Source: Cutibacterium equinum (GTDB lineage: Bacteria > Actinomycetota > Actinomycetes > Propionibacteriales > Propionibacteriaceae). Taken from it: a stretch of 64,000 nt of DNA. The notes under the pieces are model-generated. The model searched no databases and was not told the origin of the DNA. It saw nothing but the letters and a program-made list of their open reading frames with translations. The position numbers and the translations under genes are program-made. Position 1 is the stretch's first letter, and the number at the start of each line of letters is the position of its first letter. The DNA is taken from contig NZ_CP115668.1 of assembly GCF_028021195.1 (NCBI RefSeq), positions 496,001 to 560,000 of the forward strand, written 5' to 3'. This document shows, piece after piece, positions 44,049 through 57,891 of the stretch.

Positions 44049-44054
44049 GGAGTG

Positions 44055-44060
44055 AGTCTA
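44055..44060 (-). promoter_or_regulatory. -10 box of the lipoprotein gene, leaderless
   Basis: TAGACT on the minus strand, six bases before GTG 44048. Confidence 0.4.
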
Positions 44061-44220
44061 TGAGTAGTGGTGGGCTGGCTGACGACGGATGGCTCCTACC
44101 TCCCGTGACGACGCACGTATCACTGACGTGTACCCCGGGCATCGCGGACCGGGTGCGACGTCTCGTGACTTTCAGTGACATGCCGCTGACTAGGGGATAT
44201 GGCGGTTGGAGGGGTTGGGT

Positions 44221-44249
44221 TTGCGTTGGTGTGGGATTGTGTGTAATGT
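44221..44249 (+). promoter_or_regulatory. rrn promoter P1
   Basis: TTGCGT (44221-44226), 17-base spacer, TAATGT (44244-44249), about 470 bases before 16S. Confidence 0.55.
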
Positions 44250-44320
44250 TTTCCGAGCTGCCGGGGGCTGCGTGATGTGGTTTCTGGATGGTATCCATGC
44301 TGGATCCCTGCTTGTCGGGT

Positions 44321-44349
44321 TTGACGGTGGGTGTGGGTTTCGGTAAGGT
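44321..44349 (+). promoter_or_regulatory. rrn promoter P2
   Basis: TTGACG (44321-44326), 17-base spacer, TAAGGT (44344-44349), followed by TGATCGGGTCGC. The downstream ten bases nearly repeat those after P3, which argues that both are real. Confidence 0.7.
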
Positions 44350-44423
44350 TGATCGGGTCGCTGCCTTTGTGGGTGGTGGCGTGGTTTGGCTGGTTCTGCT
44401 GGTTGGCTTTTGGCTCTGCGGTT

Positions 44424-44452
44424 TTGTGGGGTTGGGGTTGGTGTGGTAGGGT
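44424..44452 (+). promoter_or_regulatory. rrn promoter P3
   Basis: TTGTGG (44424-44429), 17-base spacer, TAGGGT (44447-44452), followed by TGGTCGGGTCGC, matching the initial transcribed region of P2. Confidence 0.6.
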
Positions 44453-44517
44453 TGGTCGGGTCGCCTTCGGGGTGGTTCTGCCTGTTGTGGGTGGGGTTGT
44501 TTCGTGTGGGTGTGATG

Positions 44518-44540
44518 TTTGAGAACTCAACAGTGTGTCT
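44518..44540 (+). promoter_or_regulatory. rrn leader antitermination/processing element
   Basis: The leader contains TTTGAGAACTCAACAGTGTG, the conserved element in actinobacterial rrn leaders associated with antitermination and 16S precursor processing. The region 44050-44220 upstream of the promoters holds no gene I can support. Confidence 0.5.
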
Positions 44541-44719
44541 TTGATAGTCAATGATTTTTTTGATGCATCGTTTTGGATGTGTCGGATTTTGTTTATGAAT
44601 TCCTTTGTGATTCTGGACATGACTAAATTGTTTTTTGGTTAGTGTTTGGGGTCAGTGTTTTGGATTCTCTTGTGACACCGTGGCCTGCACCTTTTTTGTG
44701 TGTGGGTGGGTGATATTTT

Positions 44720-49617
<4,898 letters not shown>

Positions 49618-49651
49618 AATCCCGGCACACACACAATTCTTTCTGATCGCG

Positions 49652-49677
49652 TCGCATCCACTATACGGCTCCCAACC
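49652..49677 (+). repeat. 3' arm of the 23S precursor processing stem
   Basis: Partner of 46473-46498 (23 of 26 positions complementary). Confidence 0.8.
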
Positions 49678-49734
49678 CCCACCATCAGCACGGGGGCCAC
49701 GAGCCACACCCCCACAAGGGGGTGCCCACTGTTT

Positions 49735-49852
49735 TTCCGGTGGCCATAGCGGAAGGGAAACACCCGGTCCCATACCGAACCCGGTAGTTAAGCCTTCCAG
49801 CGCCCATGGTACTGCACGAGGGATCGTGTGGGAGAGTAGGACGCCGCCGGAA
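49735..49852 (+). rRNA. rrf: 5S ribosomal RNA
   Basis: TTCCGGTGGC at the 5' end pairs with GCCGCCGGAA at the 3' end. CCCATACCGAACCCGG (loop B/C) and the GGGAGAGTAGGACG segment are standard 5S features. Boundaries are estimated from the terminal stem. Confidence 0.95.
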
Positions 49853-49865
49853 ACCCAACCCAACA

Positions 49866-49916
49866 AATGGGGGTGTGTGGACACAAGAATCATTCTTGTG
49901 TCCACACACCCCCATT
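49866..49916. terminator. rrn operon terminator, 25-bp perfect hairpin
   Basis: 49866-49890 and 49892-49916 are exact reverse complements with one base between them, so the DNA is almost a 51-bp palindrome. TCTTTAT follows. It also suits the convergent GNAT gene ending at 49983. Confidence 0.9.
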
Positions 49917-49982
49917 CTTTATCGCTTCTAGTCAGTCGGCCACTCCAACCAGCACACCAGCCATACATGATTGAATACGGAT

Positions 49983-50486
49983 TCAGCGTGATGGAGACAC
50001 CACTGGATTCCCGTCGACGCGAAGCATCGTCAAACGGTCGGCATTACTTGACACATCAACGAACCCAGCCCTACGGAACATGGCGACGGCAGGCTCATTC
50101 TCGGCCTCGACGCTGAGGCTCACTGACCGTACGTCGTGGCGTGTGCACTCGTCGAGGAGGCTTGCCAGGAGAAAACCTCCGTGGCCCTGGCCTCGCTGCT
50201 GTGCAGAGACCGCGATCATCAATTCTGGGATGCCGGGGGCGACGAAACCATACCCGGGATCGTCGGCCGGAAGGTTACGTAACCAAGCAGCCCCGACCGG
50301 AGAGTCGTCGACGAGGCAGATCATCCCAATCTGGTCGGGGGTCCACCCGTCAATGTAATGGGCGATGGCTGGGTTCGTTCGGCAGTCCTCGACACTCAAT
50401 GGGCCCGCCACCCCGCCAATTGCATATCGCAGTACATGGACCATGAAAGGAAGGTCTGGCGCAGTTGCGCGTCGCGTGGTGGCCAT
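49983..50486 (-). CDS. GNAT-family N-acetyltransferase
   Basis: 167 aa. The acetyl-CoA-binding motif A is ELMIAVSAQQRGQGHGGFLLASLLDE (Q/RxxGxG/A present as QRGQGHG), and motif B is LSVEAENEPAVAMFRRAGF. The substrate could be an amine, protein or antibiotic; it cannot be told. ATG 50486 follows TACCAT by six bases and the family starts there; the open frame upstream is not coding-like. A single gene, convergent with the rrn operon. Confidence 0.88.
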   Translation of the reverse strand: MATTRRATAPDLPFMVHVLRYAIGGVAGPLSVEDCRTNPAIAHYIDGWTPDQIGMICLVDDSPVGAAWLRNLPADDPGYGFVAPGIPELMIAVSAQQRGQGHGGFLLASLLDECTRHDVRSVSLSVEAENEPAVAMFRRAGFVDVSSNADRLTMLRVDGNPVVSPSR

Positions 50487-50492
50487 GACCTC

Positions 50493-50498
50493 ATGGTA
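50493..50498 (-). promoter_or_regulatory. -10 box of the GNAT gene, leaderless
   Basis: TACCAT on the minus strand, six bases before ATG 50486. Confidence 0.4.
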
Positions 50499-50685
50499 TC
50501 GGTACGTGACGAGCCTGCATTCCTTCGCCGCCAAGCGTTGAAGGAGCTTTACGGTTATGTCACGTGCAACGTTTGGTGTATTCGGGGTGCCCCGTACGGG
50601 AATTGTCTCACATAGCTGTCGCCTACCCACTGTGTGGGACTTAGGGTGGCATAGTGGTTGAATCAGTCTAGGGAAGAAGGGGAGT

Positions 50686-52674
50686 ATGGCTGACCTATCG
50701 GGCGCGTCTGCGCCGGCCCAGCCTTCCGGGTTTTCAGTACGTGAATTGACCCTCCGGGGCATCATCCTCGGTGGCCTCATGACATTGGTCTTCACCGCAG
50801 CGAACGTATATCTGGGCCTCAAGGTCGGCCTGACCTTCGCCACCTCAATTCCGGCAGCCGTCATCTCAATGGCCGTGTTACGCCATTTCAAGGGACATTC
50901 GGTCGCAGAGAACAACATCGTTCAGACGATTGCCTCGGCTGCCGGAACCCTCTCGGCCATCATCTTCGTCCTGCCCGGCCTCATCATGGTGGGGTGGTGG
51001 ACGGAATTCCCGTACTGGACGACGCTGGCGATCTGCCTGGTGGGCGGCATTCTCGGCGTCATGTACTCCATTCCGCTACGCCGAGCCCTCGTCACCGGCT
51101 CCGATCTGCCATACCCGGAGGGCGTCGCTGGCGCCGAGGTCCTCAAGGTCGGCGACTCCGCCGGTGCAGCCGAGGCCAACAAGGTGGGTCTGCGCGTCAT
51201 CATCGTCGGCTCCCTGGTGTCTGCTGGATACGCGCTGCTGTCTGACCTCAAGCTGGTCAAGTCAGCCCTCACCAAACCGTTCAAAGTCGGCAACAGCAGT
51301 GGCTCAATGGTTGGCGTCAGCATGTCGATGGCCCTCATTGGTGTTGGCCACCTCGTCGGTGTCGCCGTCGCCGCAGCCATGCTCGTCGGCATCGTGATCT
51401 CCTACGGCGCGATCCTGCCCTGGCGAGTCTCGGGCAAGGTCGGCGGCGACCTTGACGTCATCCAGGAGGTCTTCACCAGTGACGTCCGCTTCGTCGGCGC
51501 CGGCACGATCGGTGTGGCGGCTATCTGGACCCTCATCAAGGTCATCGGCCCCATTACCAAGGGCATCAGCGATTCCATCCGCTCCTCCAAAACCCGTCAC
51601 AAGGGCGGCGAGGTCCCGCTGACCGAGCGCGACCTTCCGGTGTCGGTCGTCCTGACCGTCGTGCTCGTTTCCATGATCCCGATCGGTGCCATGCTGTGGG
51701 GCTTCGCCCACGACATGGTGGTCTCGAAGTCCATGACCGGCGTCATCATCGTCAGCCTGGTCTTCATCCTGCTCGTCGGCTTGGCCGTCGCCTCCGTCTG
51801 TGGCTACATGGCCGGACTCATCGGCGCGTCCAACAGCCCGATTTCGGGTGTCGGGATTCTCGTCGTTTTGGTGGCCGCTCTGCTCATCAAGCTCACCTAC
51901 GGTGCCGTTGGTGGCCACGAGACGGTCAAACTGGTGGCTTACACCCTGTTCGTGGCGTCGATTGTCTTCGGTATTGCCACGATCTCGAATGACAACCTGC
52001 AGGACCTCAAGACCGGCCAGTTGGTTGGATCCACCCCGTGGAAGCAGCAGGTCGCTCTCATCATCGGCGTCGTTTTCGGATCGGCGATCATTCCGCCGGT
52101 CATGCAGCTCATGCAGACCGCCTTCGGTTTCCAGGGTGCCCCTGGTGCTGGGCCGAATGCTCTGCAGGCCCCGCAGGCCACCCTCATCTCGTCGTTGGCC
52201 AAGGGAGTGTTCGGTGGCTCCCTGGACTGGGGTCTGATGGGGATTGGCGCCCTGGTCGGCGTCGGCGTCATCATCGTCGATGAGATCCTCACTCACACCA
52301 CCAAGAAGTTCTCCCTTCCCCCGCTGGCCGTCGGCATGGGCATGTACCTGCCGATGACCCTGTCGCTGACCATCCCGATCGGTGCTGGCCTCGGCTGGCT
52401 GTTCGACAAGTGGGCGGCACACACCAGTGGTGACGTCGAGGGCAAGAAGCGAACCGGCATCCTGTTGGCCACCGGCCTCATCGTCGGCGAGTCCATCTTC
52501 GGCGTCATCTACGCGGCGCTCATTGCTGCCGCCGGCTCCGAGGACTCCATCGCCATCGCCCCCGAGTCGTGGGACAGTGGCGCTGGAATCGTCGGTGTCA
52601 TCGTCTTCGCGGCGGCCATTGCGATCCTGTACCAGTGGACCAAGCATCAGGCGCGGGAGCGCGTCGAGTCGTGA
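50686..52674 (+). CDS. OPT-family oligopeptide transporter
   Basis: 662 aa with about 15-16 membrane segments. ELTLRGIILGGLMTLVFTAANVYLGLKVGLTFATSIPAAV at the N-terminus is the hallmark of bacterial OPT proteins, proton-coupled importers of peptides or iron-siderophore-like compounds. PYPEGVAGAEVLK and GASNSPISGVGI further identify the family. AAGGGGA lies before ATG 50686. No partner gene; a terminator follows. The substrate is unknown, but peptide uptake suits a protein-degrading skin commensal. Confidence 0.93.
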   Translation: MADLSGASAPAQPSGFSVRELTLRGIILGGLMTLVFTAANVYLGLKVGLTFATSIPAAVISMAVLRHFKGHSVAENNIVQTIASAAGTLSAIIFVLPGLIMVGWWTEFPYWTTLAICLVGGILGVMYSIPLRRALVTGSDLPYPEGVAGAEVLKVGDSAGAAEANKVGLRVIIVGSLVSAGYALLSDLKLVKSALTKPFKVGNSSGSMVGVSMSMALIGVGHLVGVAVAAAMLVGIVISYGAILPWRVSGKVGGDLDVIQEVFTSDVRFVGAGTIGVAAIWTLIKVIGPITKGISDSIRSSKTRHKGGEVPLTERDLPVSVVLTVVLVSMIPIGAMLWGFAHDMVVSKSMTGVIIVSLVFILLVGLAVASVCGYMAGLIGASNSPISGVGILVVLVAALLIKLTYGAVGGHETVKLVAYTLFVASIVFGIATISNDNLQDLKTGQLVGSTPWKQQVALIIGVVFGSAIIPPVMQLMQTAFGFQGAPGAGPNALQAPQATLISSLAKGVFGGSLDWGLMGIGALVGVGVIIVDEILTHTTKKFSLPPLAVGMGMYLPMTLSLTIPIGAGLGWLFDKWAAHTSGDVEGKKRTGILLATGLIVGESIFGVIYAALIAAAGSEDSIAIAPESWDSGAGIVGVIVFAAAIAILYQWTKHQARERVES

Positions 52675-52687
52675 TCCGAAACGACGT

Positions 52688-52717
52688 GGGGGCCACCGGG
52701 ACCATCCGGTGGCCCCC
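52688..52717. terminator. Bidirectional terminator between OPT and rarD genes
   Basis: Perfect 12-bp stem GGGGGCCACCGG (52688-52699) with 52706-52717, six-base loop. Confidence 0.85.
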
Positions 52718-52736
52718 TTGTCGTGGCGTGACGGCG

Positions 52737-53627
52737 TCATTGTGTGCGTCTAAGCGCACGGACGATCCCTTCTGTTGAAAACATCACGACGGCAACCCAG
52801 ACGAGGGCGAAACCGACCCAGCGTTGCCAGGGCATCTCTTCACCGAAAACACACAGCCCGACGACGAATTGCAGGATCGGCGAGATGTACTGCAAAATCC
52901 CCAGGGTCGTCAGGGTGATACGGGAGGCCGCATAGGCGAACATCAGCAGCGGAACAGCCGTCATGAGGCCGGCGCTGACGAGCACCAGACTGTAGGCGCC
53001 GGTGAAGGTGGACCTTCCGTGGGCAAGCAACCACCCGATGTACACCAGGGCCAGGGGAGTGGTGGCCAGAGTCTCGACGGTGAGCCCGACGGTGGGCTTC
53101 ACACTGACCCCGAGCACCTTCTTGACCAGGCCGTACAGTCCGAAACTCACCGCCAGACCCACTGAGATGAGGGGCTTGGAGGAACGACCCAGCATGAGGA
53201 CGACAACGGCGATGGTGCCGACGCCAAAGGCGGCCCACTGGGAGGCGCTGAGTCGTTCTCGTAGCACCAGCACACCCAGCAGGGCCGAGACGAGCGGGTT
53301 GATGAAATACCCCATCGCTGCGTCAAGGGTGTGACCGGCATTGACCGACCAGACATAGAGGGTCCAGTTGATCAGCACCAGGTGGCCAGCCAGTACGAGA
53401 CCCCACATGGTGCGGCGGTCGTGGGCCACAGATGCGAGTCCACGCCAGCCCTTCCCGATCGTCAACAGGATGGCGCAGCAGACGAAGGACCACACCACCC
53501 GGTGAGCAATGATCTCGAAGGCCCCGGAACGCTCCAACAATCGGAAGTAGAGGGGAAAGAACCCCCACATGATGTACAGGGCGATGCCGGTCGTCAGTCC
53601 CCGTCTTGCCTCCACGTCGTCATGCAC
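52737..53627 (-). CDS. rarD: RarD protein, EamA/DMT superfamily transporter
   Basis: 296 aa with ten predicted membrane helices in two EamA repeats. GIALYIMWGFFPLYFRLLERSGAFEIIAHRVVWSF is diagnostic for RarD (named for chloramphenicol sensitivity in E. coli). PLLMFAYAASRITLTTLGILQYISPILQF is the second signature. Substrate unknown. The GTG start at 53627 is the first of the frame; ribosome binding is not obvious. The aldo/keto reductase gene ends 57 bases upstream on the same strand. Confidence 0.9.
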   Translation of the reverse strand: MHDDVEARRGLTTGIALYIMWGFFPLYFRLLERSGAFEIIAHRVVWSFVCCAILLTIGKGWRGLASVAHDRRTMWGLVLAGHLVLINWTLYVWSVNAGHTLDAAMGYFINPLVSALLGVLVLRERLSASQWAAFGVGTIAVVVLMLGRSSKPLISVGLAVSFGLYGLVKKVLGVSVKPTVGLTVETLATTPLALVYIGWLLAHGRSTFTGAYSLVLVSAGLMTAVPLLMFAYAASRITLTTLGILQYISPILQFVVGLCVFGEEMPWQRWVGFALVWVAVVMFSTEGIVRALRRTQ

Positions 53628-53684
53628 CTGGGGATCATGTCACGATCACTGGGTGTATGCGCGTATTTGCCGCAGGGTGGAACG

Positions 53685-54548
53685 TCAGGGAAGCTGGGCA
53701 AGCTCCTCATCAAAGAGGGAAAGATCGACAGCCTTCAAGGAGTCCAGGATCGTTTCCGAGCGGTGAGAACCCGGGATGGGAATGACGTGTTCTGCCTGGG
53801 CGAGCTCCCAGGCCAGGATCACCTGCGCCCGACTGACGCCACGGGCATCAGCGACCTGCTGGAAGGCGGCGAAGGCGTCCTTGTCGAGGGGACGGCGGTA
53901 GCCACCCAGCGGGCTCCACGCGACGAAAGCCAGGCCAAGCTCCCCGCACAACTCCAGCTCGGGCCGCGAGGACAGGAAGCTGGGGGAGAACTGGTTCTGC
54001 ACGGCCACCAGACGATCGCCGAGAATGCTGTGGGCCAACCGAATCTGGTCGGGGTCGGCGTTGGAGATGCCGGCGGTTCGGGCCAAGCCGTCGTCGAGAA
54101 TGCCTGCCAGGGCTCTCACCATCTCCTCGTACTCGACCTTCGGGTCGGGACGGTGCAGGTAGAGCAGGTCGATCTGGTCGGTGCGCAGTGCCTCGGCCGA
54201 AAGCTTGGCATCACGGCGTAGCCGCTCCGGGGACCCGTCGACGTCCCACACGGCTTGCCCAGCGTCGTTGAAGCAGCGGAAATGGCCGACCTTGGTGGCG
54301 ACCGAGATCCTCGAGCGGTCACCATTCCAGGACTCCAGGGCGTCGGCGACGAGCTTCTCGCCGTACTGTTCCTCGCCACCGGAGGTGTAGTAGGCCCACG
54401 CGGTGTCGATGTGGGTGCATCCGGCGTCCAGGACGTCGTGGAGGACCGTGATCGCAGTCTCGCGGTCCGGGCGCCCCTCGATCGACAACGGCATCGAGCC
54501 GTAAGCGATGGCAGAGACGCGGAATGGTCCTATCGTGCGGTACTTCAT
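53685..54548 (-). CDS. Aldo/keto reductase
   Basis: 287 aa TIM-barrel NADPH-dependent oxidoreductase. HIDTAWAYYTSGGEEQYGEKLVADAL carries the catalytic Asp and Tyr of the family; ISVATKVGH supplies the Lys. DLLYLHRPDP holds the His, and IPGSHRSETI is the NADP-binding end. ATG 54548 is chosen because GGAGGA lies 8 bases upstream. msrA ends 32 bases upstream on the same strand, suggesting a small oxidative-stress operon with rarD. Confidence 0.92.
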   Translation of the reverse strand: MKYRTIGPFRVSAIAYGSMPLSIEGRPDRETAITVLHDVLDAGCTHIDTAWAYYTSGGEEQYGEKLVADALESWNGDRSRISVATKVGHFRCFNDAGQAVWDVDGSPERLRRDAKLSAEALRTDQIDLLYLHRPDPKVEYEEMVRALAGILDDGLARTAGISNADPDQIRLAHSILGDRLVAVQNQFSPSFLSSRPELELCGELGLAFVAWSPLGGYRRPLDKDAFAAFQQVADARGVSRAQVILAWELAQAEHVIPIPGSHRSETILDSLKAVDLSLFDEELAQLP

Positions 54549-54580
54549 GTGTTCAGTCCTCCCCGGGGTGGTCATCCCCA

Positions 54581-55213
54581 TCATGCTTGCGCGAGGCACA
54601 CCCCGGTGGCATGTACCGGACAGTAACCGAAAGGATTGTTCTCGAGATACTGCTGATGTTCGGCCTCAGCCAAGTAGAACTCCACGCCATCGGCCATCGC
54701 GATCGTCGTCGTGATCTGCCCGTACCCTGCCTCGAGCAAGTTGGCCTGGAAAACACCCTTGAGGGCGGTGGCAGCCACGAACTGCTCGCTCGTGGTGCAC
54801 CAGATCGCCGAGCGGTACTGGGTGCCGACATCATTTCCCTGACGCATTCCCTGGGTCGGGTCGTGGTTTTCCAGGAAGAGGGTGAGTATCTCCTCGGTGG
54901 AGATCTGCTCGGGGTCATAGGTGACGCGGACTGTCTCGGCATGACCGGTGCGTCCGGTGCACACCTGGCGATAGGTGGGATTGGGGGTGAAACCACCCAT
55001 GTAACCGACGGCGGTCTGCCGCACACCCTCGGTGTTCCAGAACAGTTTCTCCGCTCCCCAGAAGCAGCCCAGGGCCAGGTAGATCGTCTGCGAACCGGGG
55101 AAGGAACGGTCGAGCCGGTCACCAGTAACACGGTGGAAGAAGGGCATCTCCAGCACCGGGGTCTGACCTGCGGGCAGAGCGTTGTCGGGGGAGACCATCT
55201 CGTTGTTGCTCAT
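54581..55213 (-). CDS. msrA: Peptide methionine sulfoxide reductase A
   Basis: 210 aa. Reduces S-methionine sulfoxide in proteins. GCFWGAE (49-55, C50 nucleophile) is the diagnostic motif; GYMGGFTPNPTYRQVCTGRTGHAE follows. FGYCPVHATGVC at the C-terminus offers the resolving cysteines. ATG 55213 has GAGAGGAAAGG upstream and agrees with homologues. No msrB domain is fused. Confidence 0.96.
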   Translation of the reverse strand: MSNNEMVSPDNALPAGQTPVLEMPFFHRVTGDRLDRSFPGSQTIYLALGCFWGAEKLFWNTEGVRQTAVGYMGGFTPNPTYRQVCTGRTGHAETVRVTYDPEQISTEEILTLFLENHDPTQGMRQGNDVGTQYRSAIWCTTSEQFVAATALKGVFQANLLEAGYGQITTTIAMADGVEFYLAEAEHQQYLENNPFGYCPVHATGVCLAQA

Positions 55214-55362
55214 GTGTCCCTTTCCTCTCGACGTCGACACGGGTGTATAACGACCAACACCCTTCACCAATTCCTGCCATCTCAGTGTGTGGTCCATAAT
55301 CCGGTCTCGTCTCCTCACCATGTGAGACTGTGGGGCAAAGTTCACCGCTGGAAAGGATCACC

Positions 55363-56982
55363 ATGTCTGACCCCGAGCAGCCTGGCGCGACCGTTGCAGG
55401 TCAAGGAAACACCACCGGGAAGGCCCGTCGCCGTGAGAGTTTCACCGGCCGGGGCGCCTTCCTCATCGCTGCGATCGGCTCTGCCGTCGGGCTGGGAAAT
55501 ATTTGGAGGTTCCCTTACGTCGCCTACAGCAATGGTGGAGGAGCCTTCATCGTGCCCTACCTCATTGCCCTGCTCACCGCAGGTATCCCGCTGCTCTTCC
55601 TCGACTACGCCATCGGACACAAATTCCGCGGTTCTCCTCCCATGGCTCTGCGTCGTCTCAACAAGCACACCGAGGTCATTGGTTGGTGGCAGACCCTCAT
55701 CTGTTGGGTGATCGTCGTCTATTACGCCGTCATCATCGCCTGGGCCATACGCTATGTCGGATTCTCGGTGACGAAGGCTTGGGGAGACGACCCCGAGGGA
55801 TTCCTGACTGGCAGCTTCCTGCACGTGGCCGGCAACGTTGACGTGGAATTCCACTTCGTGCCTGGGGTCTCCTGGCCCCTGCTGCTGCTGTGGATCGTCG
55901 TGCTGGCCATCATGGCCACCGGAGTCGAGAAGGGCATCACCCGCGCGTCATGGGTCTTCATGCCGATCCTCGCGGTGATGTTCATCGCTCTGGTCATCGT
56001 CGCCCTCACCCTTGACGGCGCATCGACCGGTCTTGACGCCCTGTTCACCCCGTCGTGGGACGCCTTGGGTAACTATCAGGTGTGGATGGCCGCCTACGGC
56101 CAGATCTTCTTCTCCCTGTCAGTGGGATTCGGGATCATGGTTACCTACGCCTCCTATCTCAAGCCGAAGTCGGATCTGACAGGTTCCGGCTTGGTGGTCG
56201 GTTTCGCGAACTCGTCGTTCGAGATCTTGTCGGGTCTGGGCGTCTTCGCCGCTCTGGGTTTCATGGCAACCGCGTCCGGGAAGCCGGTGAGTGAGGTCGC
56301 TGGTTCTGGGATCGGCCTGGCCTTCATCGCCTTCCCCAAGATCATCAGCGAGGCTGGCACTGTCGGATCGGTCATGGGCGTGCTGTTCTTCGTCTCCCTC
56401 GTCTTTGCTGGTATCACGTCGATGATCAGTCTGCTCGAGGTCGTCGTTGCCGCCTTCCGTGAGAAGACCGGCATGCACCGAGTGGCGGCAACCTGGGTCA
56501 TCGGTGGGGTGACGGCTGTCGCGTCGATCATCCTCTTCCCGACCACGACCGGCCTCAACCTGCTCGACGTCACCGACCACTTCATCAACAACATCGGCAT
56601 CGTCGGCGTCTCGCTGGTGGCCTGCCTCGTTGTCACCTGGGTGCTGCGCAAGCTCCCAGTGCTGCGCGATCACCTCAACGAATACTCCTCGTTCAAGGTC
56701 AACACGGTGTGGATGACCCTGGTCGGCGTCGTCGCCCCGCTGGTCCTGGCCGGCCTGTGGATCACCGAAATCCTCACCGTCTTCCACGAGGGATACGGCG
56801 GAATGCCCGACAATTTCGTCGCACTGTTCGGATGGGGAATGTCGGCCCTCGTCGTCGTCATGGCAGTCGTGCTGTCCCTCATCCCATGGCCGAACCGATC
56901 GGCCATTCACCACGAGCTCACTCACGAGGAAGAGCTCGCCCGAGAACATGCCCGAGTATCCCAGGAAGGAGCCCTGTCATGA
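55363..56982 (+). CDS. Neurotransmitter:sodium symporter family amino-acid transporter (MetP-like large subunit)
   Basis: 539 aa with 12 predicted helices. GAFLIAAIGSAVGLGNIWRFPYVAYSNGGGAFIVPYL is the NSS signature with the sodium and substrate site of helix 1. It resembles the Corynebacterium MetP methionine/alanine transporter, and a 34-aa partner gene follows with an ATGA overlap, as in metPS. GGAAAGGA lies before ATG 55363. Role: sodium-driven uptake of methionine or alanine. Confidence 0.93.
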   Translation: MSDPEQPGATVAGQGNTTGKARRRESFTGRGAFLIAAIGSAVGLGNIWRFPYVAYSNGGGAFIVPYLIALLTAGIPLLFLDYAIGHKFRGSPPMALRRLNKHTEVIGWWQTLICWVIVVYYAVIIAWAIRYVGFSVTKAWGDDPEGFLTGSFLHVAGNVDVEFHFVPGVSWPLLLLWIVVLAIMATGVEKGITRASWVFMPILAVMFIALVIVALTLDGASTGLDALFTPSWDALGNYQVWMAAYGQIFFSLSVGFGIMVTYASYLKPKSDLTGSGLVVGFANSSFEILSGLGVFAALGFMATASGKPVSEVAGSGIGLAFIAFPKIISEAGTVGSVMGVLFFVSLVFAGITSMISLLEVVVAAFREKTGMHRVAATWVIGGVTAVASIILFPTTTGLNLLDVTDHFINNIGIVGVSLVACLVVTWVLRKLPVLRDHLNEYSSFKVNTVWMTLVGVVAPLVLAGLWITEILTVFHEGYGGMPDNFVALFGWGMSALVVVMAVVLSLIPWPNRSAIHHELTHEEELAREHARVSQEGALS

Positions 56983-57083
56983 GTGGGTCTGCCATCGTCA
57001 TGATGATCATCGCCATGGTCACGGTGTGGGGCGGGTTGGCTGCATCGGCCATCTCCCTCTTCCGCCATCCTGAGCAGGACTGA
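56979..57083 (+). CDS. metS: Small subunit of the methionine/alanine NSS transporter
   Basis: 34 aa with one membrane helix: MSGSAIVMMIIAMVTVWGGL then ASAISLFRHPEQD. This is the size and pattern of MetS, required with MetP in Corynebacterium. ATG overlaps the transporter stop, with AGGAAGGA ahead. Family knowledge supports the call; gene name by analogy. Confidence 0.85.
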   Translation: MSGSAIVMMIIAMVTVWGGLAASAISLFRHPEQD

Positions 57084-57106
57084 GGCGCAACCGGGGCCGG
57101 CCACGA

Positions 57107-57790
57107 TCAATGGGAGGACAGATCCCAGTCGATCGGGTCGGCCCCTTGTTGTACCAGCAAGGTGTTGGTGCGGCTGAAGGGCCGGGACCCGAAGAAGCCG
57201 TATCGGGCCGACATGGGGGAGGGGTGCGAGGACTTGACGATCGGGACCCCGCTCAACATCGGTTCCAGGGATTGCGCGTCACGTCCCCACAGGATCGCCA
57301 CCAGCGGCCCACCGCGATCCACCAGGGCTTCGATGGCGGTCTGGGTGACTTCTTCCCACCCCTTGCCGCGGTGTGAGGCAGGACGACCAGGCTGGACAGT
57401 GAGGCATCTGTTGAGCAGCAGTACCCCCTGTTCGAACCAGCCGGTGAGATCACCGTGTTCGCAAGGGGTGATTCCCAGGTCCGACTGCAATTCGGCGTAG
57501 ATGTTCTGCAAGGATCTCGGCAGCGGGCGCACGTCACGCTCCACCGAGAAGCTCAGCCCCACAGGGTGTCCTGGGGTGGGGTAAGGGTCCTGGCCGACGA
57601 TGAGTACTCGGACATCGGCCATGGGGCGGGAAAAGGCGCGCAGGATGCGATCGCCGTGGGGCAGGAATCCTCGACCGGCTGCAGTTTCGGCGCGCAAGAA
57701 ATCGCCCATGTCGTGAATGCGTGGTTCCACCCCCGCCAGCGCCTCTGCCCAGTCGGGGGCGACTAGTTCGGCAAGGCGACGAGCTACCAC
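57107..57790 (-). CDS. ung: Uracil-DNA glycosylase
   Basis: 227 aa family 1 UDG that removes uracil from [20 protein letters not shown] (66-82) holds the catalytic Asp; [10 protein letters not shown] and SHPSPMSA (catalytic His loop) are intact. I prefer GTG 57790, with GGAGGT five bases upstream, over GTG 57802. Stand-alone gene, convergent with the transporter and divergent from the AI-2E gene. Confidence 0.96.
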   Translation of the reverse strand: MVARRLAELVAPDWAEALAGVEPRIHDMGDFLRAETAAGRGFLPHGDRILRAFSRPMADVRVLIVGQDPYPTPGHPVGLSFSVERDVRPLPRSLQNIYAELQSDLGITPCEHGDLTGWFEQGVLLLNRCLTVQPGRPASHRGKGWEEVTQTAIEALVDRGGPLVAILWGRDAQSLEPMLSGVPIVKSSHPSPMSARYGFFGSRPFSRTNTLLVQQGADPIDWDLSSH

Positions 57791-57891
57791 GGTGACCTCC
57801 ACACGGATGCGTTCAGATGACGTGCTAGACGCTACCCTGTGAGCACGCGTTGCGGGGCCACCGTCCCGTCACACAATCCCGGAAGGACACC

